11,560 nt of DNA from the NCBI GenBank assembly GCA_934630485.1, contig CAKTWD010000045.1, positions 1 to 11,560 of the forward strand, written 5' to 3'. The notes beneath the pieces were generated by a model. The model searched no databases. It was not told the origin of the DNA and saw nothing but the letters and a program-made list of their open reading frames with translations. Both the position numbers and the translations under genes were made by a program. This stretch comes from an uncultured Eggerthellaceae bacterium. GTDB lineage: Bacteria; Actinomycetota; Coriobacteriia; Coriobacteriales; Eggerthellaceae. Positions 4,321 through 11,560 of the stretch are shown one piece after another; the stretch's first letter is position 1; each line of letters begins with the position of its first letter.

Positions 4321-5643
4321 GTGACGGATGCTATCAACGTGAACATCGAGCGCATGGCGTACAGCGCCGATGCGGTCGGTCATCTCCCGTCGGGGAAGAC
4401 CGTGTTCGTGGAAGGTGCTGCGCCGGGCGATGTCGTGTCGGTTGAGATCGTCGAGGAGAAGTCCTCGTTCGCCCGCGCCCGCCTGGTCGAGGTGGTGGAG
4501 GCGTCCCCCGATCGCGTGCCTCCGGCAAGTTTGAGCGATGCCATGACGGGCTCGGCCCCGTGGCAGCATATCGCTTACAGCGCCCAGCTTCGCGCGAAAC
4601 GCGACAATGTGGTGTCCCAGCTCGTGCGCACGGCGCATATCCCCGCCGAAGAGGCGGAGCGCATCGTCGCGCAAACGCTTCCGTCCAAGCGCGAGTGGGG
4701 TTATCGCAACAAAATCGAGATGGGGGCGAAGACGCGTCCCGATGGCAAGATCGACCTGGGGTTTTATCGCGAAGGCTCGCATGATTTGGTAACTGTCGAC
4801 GAGACGCTGCTTGCGCATAAGTCCATCCAGAAGGCCCCGAAAGCTCTTCGCGGCGCCATTCGTTATGCTCAGGGAAGCCAGGATCAGGGAATCTATCGCG
4901 TGGGCGTCAGGCACAGCCTGGTAACCGGCGACTTGGAGATCGCCCTTTGGACGGCCCCCGGCCCCTTTCCGCGTAGCCGCTTCGCGCAGATCCTGGGCAA
5001 CTCGCTCAAGGCGACCAGCGTCGTGCGCGTGATGGCTGACCCGGGCAAAGCGCGCAAGATCAAGGGCGTCGAGACGCTTGATGGCCGCGGCTATTGGCGC
5101 GACCGCATCGGCGACGCGCAATTTTCCACGCAGGCTCCGTCGTTCTTCCAGGTGAACACCGCTCAGGCTGCCAAGCTGGTGGACAAGGTGATGGAGGGCC
5201 TTGGCGGCGTTGACGGCAAGTTCGTGGCCGATTTGTATGCAGGCGGCGGCACGTTCTCGATTCCGCTTGCCATGGCAGGTGCCGACGTCGTTGCGGTTGA
5301 GTCGGCGGGATCTTCCGTTCGCGACCTGCGTTTCAACGCCGATGCGAACGGCGTGTACGTCGATGTTGTGGGCGGTGACGCCGCGCGTGAGCTTCGTGAG
5401 ATCGGCCAGCTTGACGCGCTCGTGGTCGATCCCCCGCGTGCTGGCCTTGCCGACAGCGTGCCGGGGGACATCGCAGCGGCTGCGCCCGAGGCCGTCGCGT
5501 ATGTCAGTTGCAACCCGTCCACATGGGCGCGCGACGTGGCACGTTTCATGGAGCAGGGCTATGACCTGCAGCTTGCGACTCCGGTTGACTTGTTTCCCCA
5601 GACATACCACGTAGAGGTTGTAAGTATTTTCAAGCGCCGATAA
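4321..5643 (+). CDS. TrmA/RlmD-family RNA (uracil-5-)-methyltransferase without Fe-S cysteines
   Basis: The 440-residue enzyme should transfer a methyl group from SAM to C5 of a uridine in rRNA or tRNA. It has an N-terminal TRAM RNA-binding domain (about 3-58), a linker ending in WQHIAY..QL, the FFQVN motif, the SAM-binding DLYAGGGTFSIPLA, VVDPPRAGL, the nucleophile in SCNP (Cys397) and the general base Glu432 in YHVE. A GTG start at 4321 is chosen because AAAGGAG sits six bases upstream and it gives a normal TRAM start; an ATG at 4285 lacks this. The four cysteines that bind a 4Fe-4S cluster in RlmD are absent, and Cys397 is the only cysteine. Whether the target is 23S rRNA or tRNA cannot be told. 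Confidence 0.9.
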   Translation: MTDAINVNIERMAYSADAVGHLPSGKTVFVEGAAPGDVVSVEIVEEKSSFARARLVEVVEASPDRVPPASLSDAMTGSAPWQHIAYSAQLRAKRDNVVSQLVRTAHIPAEEAERIVAQTLPSKREWGYRNKIEMGAKTRPDGKIDLGFYREGSHDLVTVDETLLAHKSIQKAPKALRGAIRYAQGSQDQGIYRVGVRHSLVTGDLEIALWTAPGPFPRSRFAQILGNSLKATSVVRVMADPGKARKIKGVETLDGRGYWRDRIGDAQFSTQAPSFFQVNTAQAAKLVDKVMEGLGGVDGKFVADLYAGGGTFSIPLAMAGADVVAVESAGSSVRDLRFNADANGVYVDVVGGDAARELREIGQLDALVVDPPRAGLADSVPGDIAAAAPEAVAYVSCNPSTWARDVARFMEQGYDLQLATPVDLFPQTYHVEVVSIFKRR

Positions 5644-5734
5644 ACGCATACTGCTAAACTAAAATCTGTATGCAGTGTCGCCGCAATGGCGTCACCTGCA
5701 CAAATGCTTATAAACACGAAGAGGAGGCGCCTTC

Positions 5735-6268
5735 ATGGCTCTTTACACTCCCAAGTACCAGCCCAACGGCAAAGAGGTGGCAGTCGTCACCACGTCCCAG
5801 GGTGTCATTCGCGTTCAGCTGGCCGGCAACGATGCCCCCATCCACGTTGGCAACTTCGTCGAGCTTGCCAAGGACGGGTTCTACGACAACACCAAGTTCC
5901 ATCGCTACGTCCCCGGCTTCGTTATCCAGGGCGGCGACCCCGAGTCCAAGAAGTACTCCAGTGACGAGGTCGTTCGCGTTTCCGGCGGCATGTTCCCCCG
6001 TCTTGGCATGGGCGGCCCGGGCTACTGCATCAAGGGCGAGTTCGCCACGAACCCCAACAACAAGCATGAGGACGGCGCATTGGCCATGGCCCGCTCCATG
6101 GATCCTGATTCCGCTGGTTCGCAGTTCTACTTCTGCCTTGGCGCACAGCATCGCCTCGACGACGGCTACACTGTTTTCGGCCAGACCATCGAAGGCATGG
6201 ACGTCATCGCCAAGCTGCGCGTCGGCGACGTGGTCGAGCACATCGAGATCGAGAACGCCACCGAGTAG
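5735..6268 (+). CDS. Cyclophilin-type peptidyl-prolyl cis-trans isomerase
   Basis: This 177-residue cytoplasmic protein should isomerise X-Pro bonds and help protein folding. The cyclophilin core spans about 15-172, with FHRYVPGFVIQGGDP (catalytic Arg57), the GSQFYFCL strand and the TVFGQTIEGMDVI block. No signal peptide is present. The cyclosporin-contact tryptophan is replaced (GAQHRLDDGYTVFG), as is common in bacterial forms, so drug binding is probably weak. A strong ribosome binding site (GAGGAGG) precedes the ATG. The 91-base gap upstream has an extended -10-like TGCTAAACT (5652-5660) but no clear -35. The TPR gene follows after 36 bases and may be cotranscribed. Confidence 0.93.
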   Translation: MALYTPKYQPNGKEVAVVTTSQGVIRVQLAGNDAPIHVGNFVELAKDGFYDNTKFHRYVPGFVIQGGDPESKKYSSDEVVRVSGGMFPRLGMGGPGYCIKGEFATNPNNKHEDGALAMARSMDPDSAGSQFYFCLGAQHRLDDGYTVFGQTIEGMDVIAKLRVGDVVEHIEIENATE

Positions 6269-6304
6269 CGTCATCTCGTAAACGGTGCAAACTAAGGAAC
6301 CTTC

Positions 6305-7669
6305 ATGAACAACGATCTATTCCAACAGGCGAAGGCCGCAGCGGCCGCCAAGGATTTCGAACAGGCGCTCAACCTGTACACTTCCTGCCTGCAGGACACC
6401 GAAAACCCCCTTGCCCCCGGCGAAACGGGTTTGATCTACCACCAGATCGGCAACTGCTTGACCAAGCTCAAGAACAACGCCGAGGCCGTCAAGGCTTACA
6501 CGCAGGCAACCGCCGATGCCGCTTACGATGCGGTTGGCACGGTCAATTACAACTTGGGCATGTCGTACGCCGCTCTGCACGACTACGGCAACGCGGTCAA
6601 GCATTTCGAGATCGCCGTGTCCGATTCGAAGTACCCCACGCCCTTCAAGGCGTACATGGGAATGGGCAACGTCCTTATGAAGCAGGGCAAGTCAGCCGAG
6701 GCTGGCGTGGCCTTCCGTGAGGCGGCTCTTGACGAGTCGAACCCCGATCCCACGAAGGCCCTGCTCAACCTAGGTGTTTGCTTTATGGCCCTCGACCGTC
6801 CCGCTGACGCCGTCTCCTCTTACGAGAGTGCGCTTCAGTTCGATATGAGCCCCGACGTGCGCAACAAGATGTACGCAAGCTTGGGCCAGGCATATGTCGC
6901 CTGTGGGCAGATGCAGCAGGCCGTCGACGCCTTCGAGAACGCCATTCAGGACAAGACCTACTTCCTGTCCGCTTCGGCAAGCGTCGATTACCAGCGTGCG
7001 ATTGCCGTTGTTTCCCAGGGTTCTAGCGACAAGACGCAGGCTCTGCCTCCGGTTTCCGCTGACACTTCAGGACTTGACGTGGTCGCAGCCGAACCTGCAT
7101 CCGGCACCGGCATGTTCCCCGCGGTCGACAGCCCCGAGGAGATGTCCGAGGAAGACGCCTATTACTACGCCGACATCTACGGTTCCGAACAAGATCAGAA
7201 CCGCGCCGACGATTATTTCTTCAATTCTTCCGACGAGGAGCTTGAGCAGTGGTCGCGCGGCTTGGCCAAGAAGGATCGCAAGCGTCGCAGCGTGGGTTTG
7301 AAGATCCTGCTTGTTGTCATCGTGCTCGTCGTTGCCCTTGCGGCCGCCGCTGTCGGCGCGTTCGCCATGGGCTATGGCTATCCGCAGCAGGAAACCGTCG
7401 TTCAGCAGGTGTTCAACAACCCCTCTAGCTCGGCTTCCAACTTCGCTTCCAGCGTGGCCAAAGACGATGTCGCTTCCATGACGGCCCTTATCCCGCAGGG
7501 TGGCACGGCTACCGTCGACGGCGTGAACAAGTCCATGAGCACCTCGGTTGCCTACGTCACCGTCAACACTTCCGCCGGCGGCTCCATCCAGTACAAGGTC
7601 ACGCTTTCGCGCGAGGGTATTGGCTGGAAGGTCTCCGACATCGAGCTTTACTTCAACAGCAAGAACTAA
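6305..7669 (+). CDS. TPR protein with one membrane span and an extracytoplasmic C-terminal domain
   Basis: The 454-residue protein has three parts. Residues about 1-240 carry roughly six tetratricopeptide repeats (LYHQIGNCL, NYNLGMSYAA, AYMGMGNVLM, LLNLGVCFMA, MYASLGQAYV type helices), a protein-binding scaffold. Residues 260-320 are an acidic, tyrosine-rich linker ending in a KKDRKRR basic stretch. Residues 332-359 are one strong membrane helix, and 360-454 form a Ser/Thr-rich outside domain with a beta-strand pattern like small lipoprotein-associated DUF4878 folds. Positive charges before the helix put the TPRs in the cytoplasm. It starts after AAGGAA. It follows the cyclophilin gene and precedes ndk. 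Function is unknown; it might couple a cytoplasmic partner to the envelope. Confidence 0.85.
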   Translation: MNNDLFQQAKAAAAAKDFEQALNLYTSCLQDTENPLAPGETGLIYHQIGNCLTKLKNNAEAVKAYTQATADAAYDAVGTVNYNLGMSYAALHDYGNAVKHFEIAVSDSKYPTPFKAYMGMGNVLMKQGKSAEAGVAFREAALDESNPDPTKALLNLGVCFMALDRPADAVSSYESALQFDMSPDVRNKMYASLGQAYVACGQMQQAVDAFENAIQDKTYFLSASASVDYQRAIAVVSQGSSDKTQALPPVSADTSGLDVVAAEPASGTGMFPAVDSPEEMSEEDAYYYADIYGSEQDQNRADDYFFNSSDEELEQWSRGLAKKDRKRRSVGLKILLVVIVLVVALAAAAVGAFAMGYGYPQQETVVQQVFNNPSSSASNFASSVAKDDVASMTALIPQGGTATVDGVNKSMSTSVAYVTVNTSAGGSIQYKVTLSREGIGWKVSDIELYFNSKN

Positions 7670-7689
7670 CTTGCCTGAAACTGGTTATC

Positions 7690-7705
7690 AAGCGCATCCG
7701 CGCTT
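7690..7705 (+). other. Short hairpin between the TPR gene and ndk
   Basis: AAGCGC (7690-7695) and GCGCTT (7700-7705) pair around a 4-base loop. No T-run follows, so it is at most a weak terminator or processing site in the 65-base gap before ndk. Confidence 0.35.
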
Positions 7706-7734
7706 TAACGAATCTTATTAACGAAAGGATCGAA

Positions 7735-8139
7735 ATGGCAGTTCAGAAGACTTACACCATGATCAAGCCCGACGGCGTTCGCAATGGCCACATCGGCGAG
7801 ATCGTCAACCGTTTCGAGCGTGCCGGCCTCACGGTCGAGCGCATGGAGCTTGGCAACGTCACCATGGAGCAGGCTGAGGCCAACTACGCCGAGCACAAGG
7901 GCAAGCCGTTCTACGATGGCCTGATCTCCTACATCACCTCCGGCCCGGTTGTTAAGATGGTCGTTTCCGGCGAGGGCGCTGTCGCCAAGGTCCGCACCCT
8001 TATGGGCGCAACCAACCCCGCTGATGCTGCCCCTGGCACCATTCGTGGCGACTTCGGCCTGATCATGGACGAGAACGTCATCCACGGCTCCGACTCTCCC
8101 GAGTCCGCTGAGCGTGAGATCGGCATCTTCTTCAACTAA
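7735..8139 (+). CDS. ndk: Nucleoside diphosphate kinase
   Basis: This 134-residue enzyme moves the gamma phosphate from ATP to other nucleoside diphosphates through a phosphohistidine, balancing the NTP and dNTP pools in the cytoplasm. Length is typical of bacterial Ndk. The N-terminal TYTMIKPDGVRNGHIGEI, the GATNPADAAPGTIRGDFG block and the catalytic NVIHGSDS (His117) are all intact. The start ATG follows AAAGGAT a few bases upstream. It is the last gene of this rightward run and is closed by a strong terminator at 8163. Whether it has its own promoter or is read from the TPR gene is not clear. Confidence 0.98.
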   Translation: MAVQKTYTMIKPDGVRNGHIGEIVNRFERAGLTVERMELGNVTMEQAEANYAEHKGKPFYDGLISYITSGPVVKMVVSGEGAVAKVRTLMGATNPADAAPGTIRGDFGLIMDENVIHGSDSPESAEREIGIFFN

Positions 8140-8162
8140 TCGTTTCGATTGTTGGATTCTTA

Positions 8163-8198
8163 GGCGGTGGCGCTTCATGCGCTGCCGCCTTTTTCTTT
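8163..8198 (+). terminator. Intrinsic terminator after ndk
   Basis: GGCGGTGGCGC (8163-8173) pairs with GCGCTGCCGCC (8179-8189) in an 11-bp stem with two G-T pairs and a 5-base loop, followed directly by TTTTTCTTT. This is a strong Rho-independent terminator for the run ending in ndk. Confidence 0.92.
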
Positions 8199-8393
8199 GC
8201 CTGAAGGGCGATGATGCGACACGATTCGCGTTCGGCTTCGAGTGCATATGGGGTTGGATGTGCTGTCGGCGAATGAACCGTGCTGCGGGCGTATCGTAGG
8301 GCGATCTGCATAAGATGACGAACAGACGCTGCTTTGCGCCACCGCTCGAAAAAGACGCACCGCGAATGGCAATCCGCGACCAAGATGTTAAAG
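8199..8393. other. Non-coding gap before the hydrogenase operon
   Basis: This gap sits between the ndk terminator and the hydrogenase leader. I see no convincing gene: the only short frames here have no ribosome binding site and no recognisable product. No clear sigma-70 promoter or FNR-type box was found, though the promoter of the hydrogenase operon must be in or near this stretch. Confidence 0.5.
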
Positions 8394-8431
8394 TTTTCTC
8401 GACGCTAAGCTGAAAACGTCAGACGAGAAAA
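8394..8431 (+). promoter_or_regulatory. Hairpin/palindrome overlapping the hydrogenase ribosome binding site
   Basis: TTTTCTCG (8394-8401) and CGAGAAAA (8424-8431) are perfect complements with 22 bases between. Inner GACG/CGTC arms (8401-8404, 8417-8420) could extend the stem. GTTTTC (8393-8398) can instead pair with GAAAAC (8412-8417). The right arm runs into AAAAGGA, the ribosome binding site of the first hydrogenase gene. It could be an RNA switch or a regulator site. Confidence 0.4.
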
Positions 8432-8439
8432 GGAAAAGA

Positions 8440-9477
8440 ATGCTCTATCGGGTAATTGACGCGAGCGAGATGCCCGCGCTCATCGACGCCTTCATGCAGT
8501 CGTATGAAGTCGTTGCGCCCATCAAGCGCGGCGATTCGTACGTCTTCGACGTCGTCGATGATCCTCATGAGGTGGCCCTGGATTATTCCACGACCAGCTC
8601 GTCTCCGAAAAAGTACCTGCTTCCGCCAAAGGAAACGCTTATGCGTTTCAACACCGCCGAGAATATGGTCGAGGATTTCGCCGAGACTGTCGTTCCGCGT
8701 GTGATTTTCGGCGTGCATGCATGCGACATCAACGCCATCAATAGGATCGACCTTATGTTCCGCGATGGCGACTACCCCGATCCGTATTACTGCGCCCGTC
8801 GCGTGGCTACCATGATCGTCGGCATCAGCTGCACTCCCACCGACTCTTGCTTCTGCAATCTGTGGGGCGCCGACGAGGTTCAGTTCGGTTACGACCTGTT
8901 CCTGCAGCGCATCGGCGATCGCTATCTGGTTAGCATTTCCAGTGTCGAGGCGGCAAACATCCTTGAGGCCGCATGCAACCCGCGTGAGGCAACCGACACC
9001 GACCGCATCGATTTCCGTCATGCCACGCGCGCCCGTCAGAGGGCCTTCAACCCCGATATCCCCAAGATCCAGGATGTCGCCATGCTCATGGACGCCTTCC
9101 ATTCGGACCCGTTCTGGGACGAGCTGGGAGGCAAATGCCTTTCGTGTACCGCATGCTCTGCCGTATGCCCGACGTGCTTCTGCTTCGACATCACCGACGA
9201 GCTTGAGCCCAACGGTAAGGAAGGCAACCGCGTTCGCACGTGGGATGCGTGCACGAACCCTGATTTCGCCAAGGTCACGGGCGACTACAATTTCCGCCCA
9301 ACCGGACGCGAGCGCGTGCGTCATCGCATGTATCACAAGCTCAACGGCTTCTTCGTCACGCATGACCGCATGTTGTGCGTCGGCTGCGGCCGTTGCGTCT
9401 CTGCTTGCAAGGCGGGCATCAATCCTATTGAAGTGCTGAAATTCTTCGAGAAGAAGGGGGAGGCAGACGATGAGTGA
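8440..9477 (+). CDS. hydB: Sulfhydrogenase beta subunit, Fe-S protein of group 3b [NiFe] hydrogenase
   Basis: This 345-residue cytoplasmic subunit passes electrons between the hydrogenase dimer and the flavin subunit. Two 4Fe-4S binding motifs are visible: Cys233/236/239/243 (CLSCTACSAVC) and Cys313/316/319/323 (CVGCGRCVSAC). Three more cysteines at 131, 137 and 139 (SCTPTDSCFC) belong to a family-specific N-terminal domain and could hold part of another cluster. The family also covers the AsrA subunit of anaerobic sulfite reductase, but the following genes make this the hydrogenase form. The ATG at 8440 follows AAAAGGA. It is first in an operon in the order beta, gamma, delta, alpha, and overlaps the next gene by 8 bases. 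The symbol is in the Pyrococcus sulfhydrogenase sense. Confidence 0.88.
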   Translation: MLYRVIDASEMPALIDAFMQSYEVVAPIKRGDSYVFDVVDDPHEVALDYSTTSSSPKKYLLPPKETLMRFNTAENMVEDFAETVVPRVIFGVHACDINAINRIDLMFRDGDYPDPYYCARRVATMIVGISCTPTDSCFCNLWGADEVQFGYDLFLQRIGDRYLVSISSVEAANILEAACNPREATDTDRIDFRHATRARQRAFNPDIPKIQDVAMLMDAFHSDPFWDELGGKCLSCTACSAVCPTCFCFDITDELEPNGKEGNRVRTWDACTNPDFAKVTGDYNFRPTGRERVRHRMYHKLNGFFVTHDRMLCVGCGRCVSACKAGINPIEVLKFFEKKGEADDE

Positions 9478-10402
9478 TAAGCACAACATCGTGGCTGAGG
9501 CCGACCAGGTCGACCGCATTGCGGTGTATGCCCTGCGTGAAGCTCCCGCGACGCTGACCGGCGAGGAAATGATCGCCCAGAACGCGTATCGCCCGTGGCC
9601 GGCGCGCATCACCTCCATCATCGAGCTTACCGAGAACGAGAAGCTGTTCGAGTTGCGCATCGTCGACGAACGCGTGCGCGAGGCGTTCCATCAGATGCCC
9701 GGCCAGTTCGTTGAGCTTTCCGTGTTCGGAGTAGGCGAGTGCCCCATTTCCATCACCAGCTCGCCGACGAAGCAGGGCTTCGTCGAGCTGTGCATCCGCC
9801 GCGCTGGTTCCGTCACCCAAAAGCTGCATTCCATGCAGTGCGGCGACATCGTTGGTTTGCGCGGTCCCTTCGGCCGTGGTTTCCCCGTTGACAAGATGCG
9901 CGGCCATGACGTGCTCATCGTTGCCGGCGGCTTGGGCATCGCGCCGGTCCGCTCGCTCATCAACTACATTCACGACGAGCGCGCCGACTTCGGCAAGGTC
10001 ACCATCGTGTACGGTTCGCGTACTCCTCAAGACATCATGTTCCGCGACCAATTCGAGATGTGGCGCCATCGCACCGACTTCGACTTGCGTTTGACCGTCG
10101 ACCATGGCGACGATACATGGGACGGCCCGGTGGGTGTTGTCACCGAGCCTATGAAAACGCTCGAGATCGATCCGGACAACACGTTCGGCGCCGTTTGCGG
10201 GCCTCCGGTCATGTACAAGTTCGTCATCGAGGAGATGCGCCGTCTGGGCATTGGCTACGACCGAATCTACCTCGACTTCGAGCGTCGCATGAAGTGCGGC
10301 ATGGGCAAGTGCGGCCACTGCCAGATCGGCCATCAGTACGCGTGCGTCGATGGCCCGGTTTTCAATTATTGGGAAGCGAAGAACATCCAGGGGTCGATCT
10401 AG
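9470..10402 (+). CDS. hydG: Sulfhydrogenase gamma subunit, FAD/NAD(P)-binding with 2Fe-2S
   Basis: The 310-residue subunit is a ferredoxin-NADP reductase-type flavoprotein, the NAD(P)(H) site of group 3b hydrogenases. The FAD domain has PGQFVELSVFG (77-87), CPISITSSP (91-99) and RRAGSVTQKL (110-119). The NAD(P) domain has AGGLGIAPVRSL (152-163) and CGPPVMYK (243-250). At the C-terminus Cys276, Cys281, Cys284 and Cys292 (CGMGKCGHC...C) bind a 2Fe-2S cluster, as in dihydroorotate dehydrogenase electron-transfer subunits. The start ATG overlaps the end of the beta gene by 8 bases, behind GGGGGAGG. The name hydG follows the archaeal sulfhydrogenase; it is unrelated to the [FeFe] maturase. NADP versus NAD preference cannot be judged from motifs alone. 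Confidence 0.9.
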   Translation: MSDKHNIVAEADQVDRIAVYALREAPATLTGEEMIAQNAYRPWPARITSIIELTENEKLFELRIVDERVREAFHQMPGQFVELSVFGVGECPISITSSPTKQGFVELCIRRAGSVTQKLHSMQCGDIVGLRGPFGRGFPVDKMRGHDVLIVAGGLGIAPVRSLINYIHDERADFGKVTIVYGSRTPQDIMFRDQFEMWRHRTDFDLRLTVDHGDDTWDGPVGVVTEPMKTLEIDPDNTFGAVCGPPVMYKFVIEEMRRLGIGYDRIYLDFERRMKCGMGKCGHCQIGHQYACVDGPVFNYWEAKNIQGSI

Positions 10403-10403
10403 C

Positions 10404-11186
10404 ATGAGCAATTTGTGCGTAGCGGGTGAAACCCAGGCGCCTCCTCGCGTGGTCGTTGTTGGCCTTGCGAGTTGCTTTGGGTGCCAGTTGCAGATTACCA
10501 ATGCCGAGGCTCATCTTCTTGAGGTCCTGGGCCAGATAGACATGCGTTATTGGCAGCTTACCTCCTCGGAGCCCATGCCCGATGAGTTCGACGTCGCCGT
10601 TATTGAGGGCGCTGTCACCACGCGCGAGGGCATGGAGACCGTTCAGCGGGTTCGCGAGAAGGCGGCCAAGGTCATCGCCATCGGATCTTGCGCAACCACT
10701 GCGGGCATCCCCGGCATGGCCCAGCCTGATTTCGAGTCGCGCATCACCGAGGTTTACGAGGGCACTCCCAGCGCATGCGGCGAGATGGTCTCCCCGCGTG
10801 CGGTCAGCGAGTTCATCAAAGTCGATCACGAGGTACGCTGCTGCCCGATCGACCCGTACAACTTCATCGACATCCTGCAGCGCGCGCTGTACGGATCGAA
10901 CAAGGCGCTTCCCATGCGCACCATGTGCGGCGAGTGCAAGCGCAACGAAAGCGAGTGCTTCTTCGAGAAGGGCCGCCTGTGCCTGGGCTTGGTAACGCGC
11001 GCCGACTGCGGCGGCCGTTGCGTGAACCTGGGCCGCCCGTGCTTCGGTTGCGCGGGTTTGTCCCCCGACGCGAACCTCGATTCGGCTCGCGAAGCCTGCC
11101 GAAGGAACGACATTCTCGTTGAAGACTTCGATCGGGCACTGGAAATGTTCAACCAAGTCGATCTTGCATCGGCTCAGAATCGATAG
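10404..11186 (+). CDS. hydD: [NiFe] hydrogenase small (delta) subunit
   Basis: This 260-residue subunit carries the electron wire of Fe-S clusters from the NiFe site. The proximal cluster ligands are Cys24 and Cys27 (ASCFGCQ), Cys96 (IGSCATTAG) and Cys147 (CCPID). Eight further cysteines at 175, 178, 185, 193, 202, 206, 213 and 216 (CGECKRNESEC, CLGLVTRADCGGRC, PCFGC) supply the medial and distal clusters of the group 3 type. There is no twin-arginine signal, so it works in the cytoplasm. The ATG at 10404 lies one base after the gamma stop, with AGGGG upstream; an earlier in-frame ATG at 10350 lies inside the gamma gene. The NADH dehydrogenase 20-kDa relatives are excluded by the context and cysteine pattern. 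Confidence 0.93.
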   Translation: MSNLCVAGETQAPPRVVVVGLASCFGCQLQITNAEAHLLEVLGQIDMRYWQLTSSEPMPDEFDVAVIEGAVTTREGMETVQRVREKAAKVIAIGSCATTAGIPGMAQPDFESRITEVYEGTPSACGEMVSPRAVSEFIKVDHEVRCCPIDPYNFIDILQRALYGSNKALPMRTMCGECKRNESECFFEKGRLCLGLVTRADCGGRCVNLGRPCFGCAGLSPDANLDSAREACRRNDILVEDFDRALEMFNQVDLASAQNR

Positions 11187-11195
11187 GCTGGCCTT

Positions 11196-11560
11196 ATGAG
11201 CACCGCATCAATCAAAGTCGACCACCTTGCTCGTGTCGAGGGGCACGGCAACGTTCATGTCGTGATCGAGGACGGCGCCGTTCAGACCGTCGAGATGAAC
11301 GTCATCGAGCCCGCGCGCCTGTTCGAGAGCATGGTTCGTGGCCGCAGCTACACCGAGGTTTCCTACATCGCCTCGCGCGTATGCGGCATCTGCTCGGCAA
11401 GTCACGTGGTCACCAGCTTGCTGGCCATCGAACGCATCTTCGGCGTCGAGGTGACCGACCGCACCAAGGCCCTTCGCGAGCTTCTGGTGTACGGCTCGTA
11501 TCTGCAGAACCACGCAACTCATCTGTTCGTGCTTGCCGTCCCCGACTTCCTGAACCAGCC
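11196..11560 (+). CDS. hydA: [NiFe] hydrogenase large (alpha) subunit, N-terminal part
   Basis: The frame opens at the ATG at 11196 and is cut by the window end after 121 codons. It encodes the catalytic subunit: IDH-like VDHLARVEGHGNV near the start, and the L1 motif RVCGICSASH (62-70) with Cys63, Cys66 and His70, half of the ligands of the NiFe centre. The L2 motif, DPCxxCxxH-type, lies beyond the edge. The HATHLFVLAVPD segment resembles archaeal cytoplasmic sulfhydrogenase alpha. It begins 9 bases after the delta gene in the same operon. Maturation would need hyp genes and an endopeptidase, none in view. Confidence 0.93.
   Translation, partial: MSTASIKVDHLARVEGHGNVHVVIEDGAVQTVEMNVIEPARLFESMVRGRSYTEVSYIASRVCGICSASHVVTSLLAIERIFGVEVTDRTKALRELLVYGSYLQNHATHLFVLAVPDFLNQ

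Noticed and set aside
4237..5649. A 470-codon frame antisense to the methyltransferase
   Set aside because: It mirrors a gene with clear catalytic motifs, crosses the tRNA promoter region, and has no recognisable domain.
5646..5673. GCATAC...GTATGC inverted repeat after the methyltransferase gene
   Set aside because: Six-base stem, 16-base loop and no T-run, so not supportable as a terminator or operator.
8419..9660. Long antisense frames under the hydrogenase genes (also 9425-10501 and 10362-11156)
   Set aside because: The sense strand carries full sets of cluster-binding cysteines and nucleotide-binding motifs; the antisense products have none.
1..11560. CRISPR arrays, insertion sequences and toxin-antitoxin pairs
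   Set aside because: No regularly spaced repeats, transposase or recognisable toxin-antitoxin pair was found; the two small HTH genes fit a phage switch better.

Overview
The window looks like a high-GC anaerobic actinobacterium of the class Coriobacteriia (Eggerthellales-like). This is inferred from codon usage and gene content (a cyclophilin, a TPR membrane protein, ndk and an NAD(P)-linked [NiFe] hydrogenase operon). No sequence here fixes the species.

Bases 1 to about 4146 are the right-hand end of an integrated phage or phage-like element. A leftward early operon (1929 to 1, continuing off the window) encodes a Cro-like HTH protein, a 43-residue microprotein, an HTH/zinc-ribbon protein, a one-pass membrane protein, a 111-residue phage protein, a RusA Holliday-junction resolvase and the start of one more gene. 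The genes mostly touch or overlap. A rightward operon (2037-4211) encodes a 70-residue HTH repressor, an unrecognised 167-residue protein and a 489-residue large serine recombinase. Between the operons lie three 16-bp operators woven into two face-to-face promoters, which looks like the lysis/lysogeny switch.

The element ends in the 3' part of a tRNA-Arg(CCG) gene (4146-4222, minus strand). The recombinase reading frame runs 21 codons into the antisense of that tRNA, so its present C-terminus is made of target-site sequence. The left end of the element is outside the window.

From 4223 the chromosome appears ordinary: a TrmA/RlmD-family RNA uridine methyltransferase that has lost every cysteine but the catalytic one, a cyclophilin peptidyl-prolyl isomerase, a TPR protein with one membrane span and an outside C-terminal domain, and ndk followed by a strong intrinsic terminator. 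After a 300-base gap comes a hydrogenase operon in the order beta, gamma, delta, alpha (last gene cut by the window end). It matches the cytoplasmic group 3b sulfhydrogenase type: the alpha/delta pair handles H2, and the gamma/beta pair passes electrons between Fe-S clusters, FAD and NAD(P).
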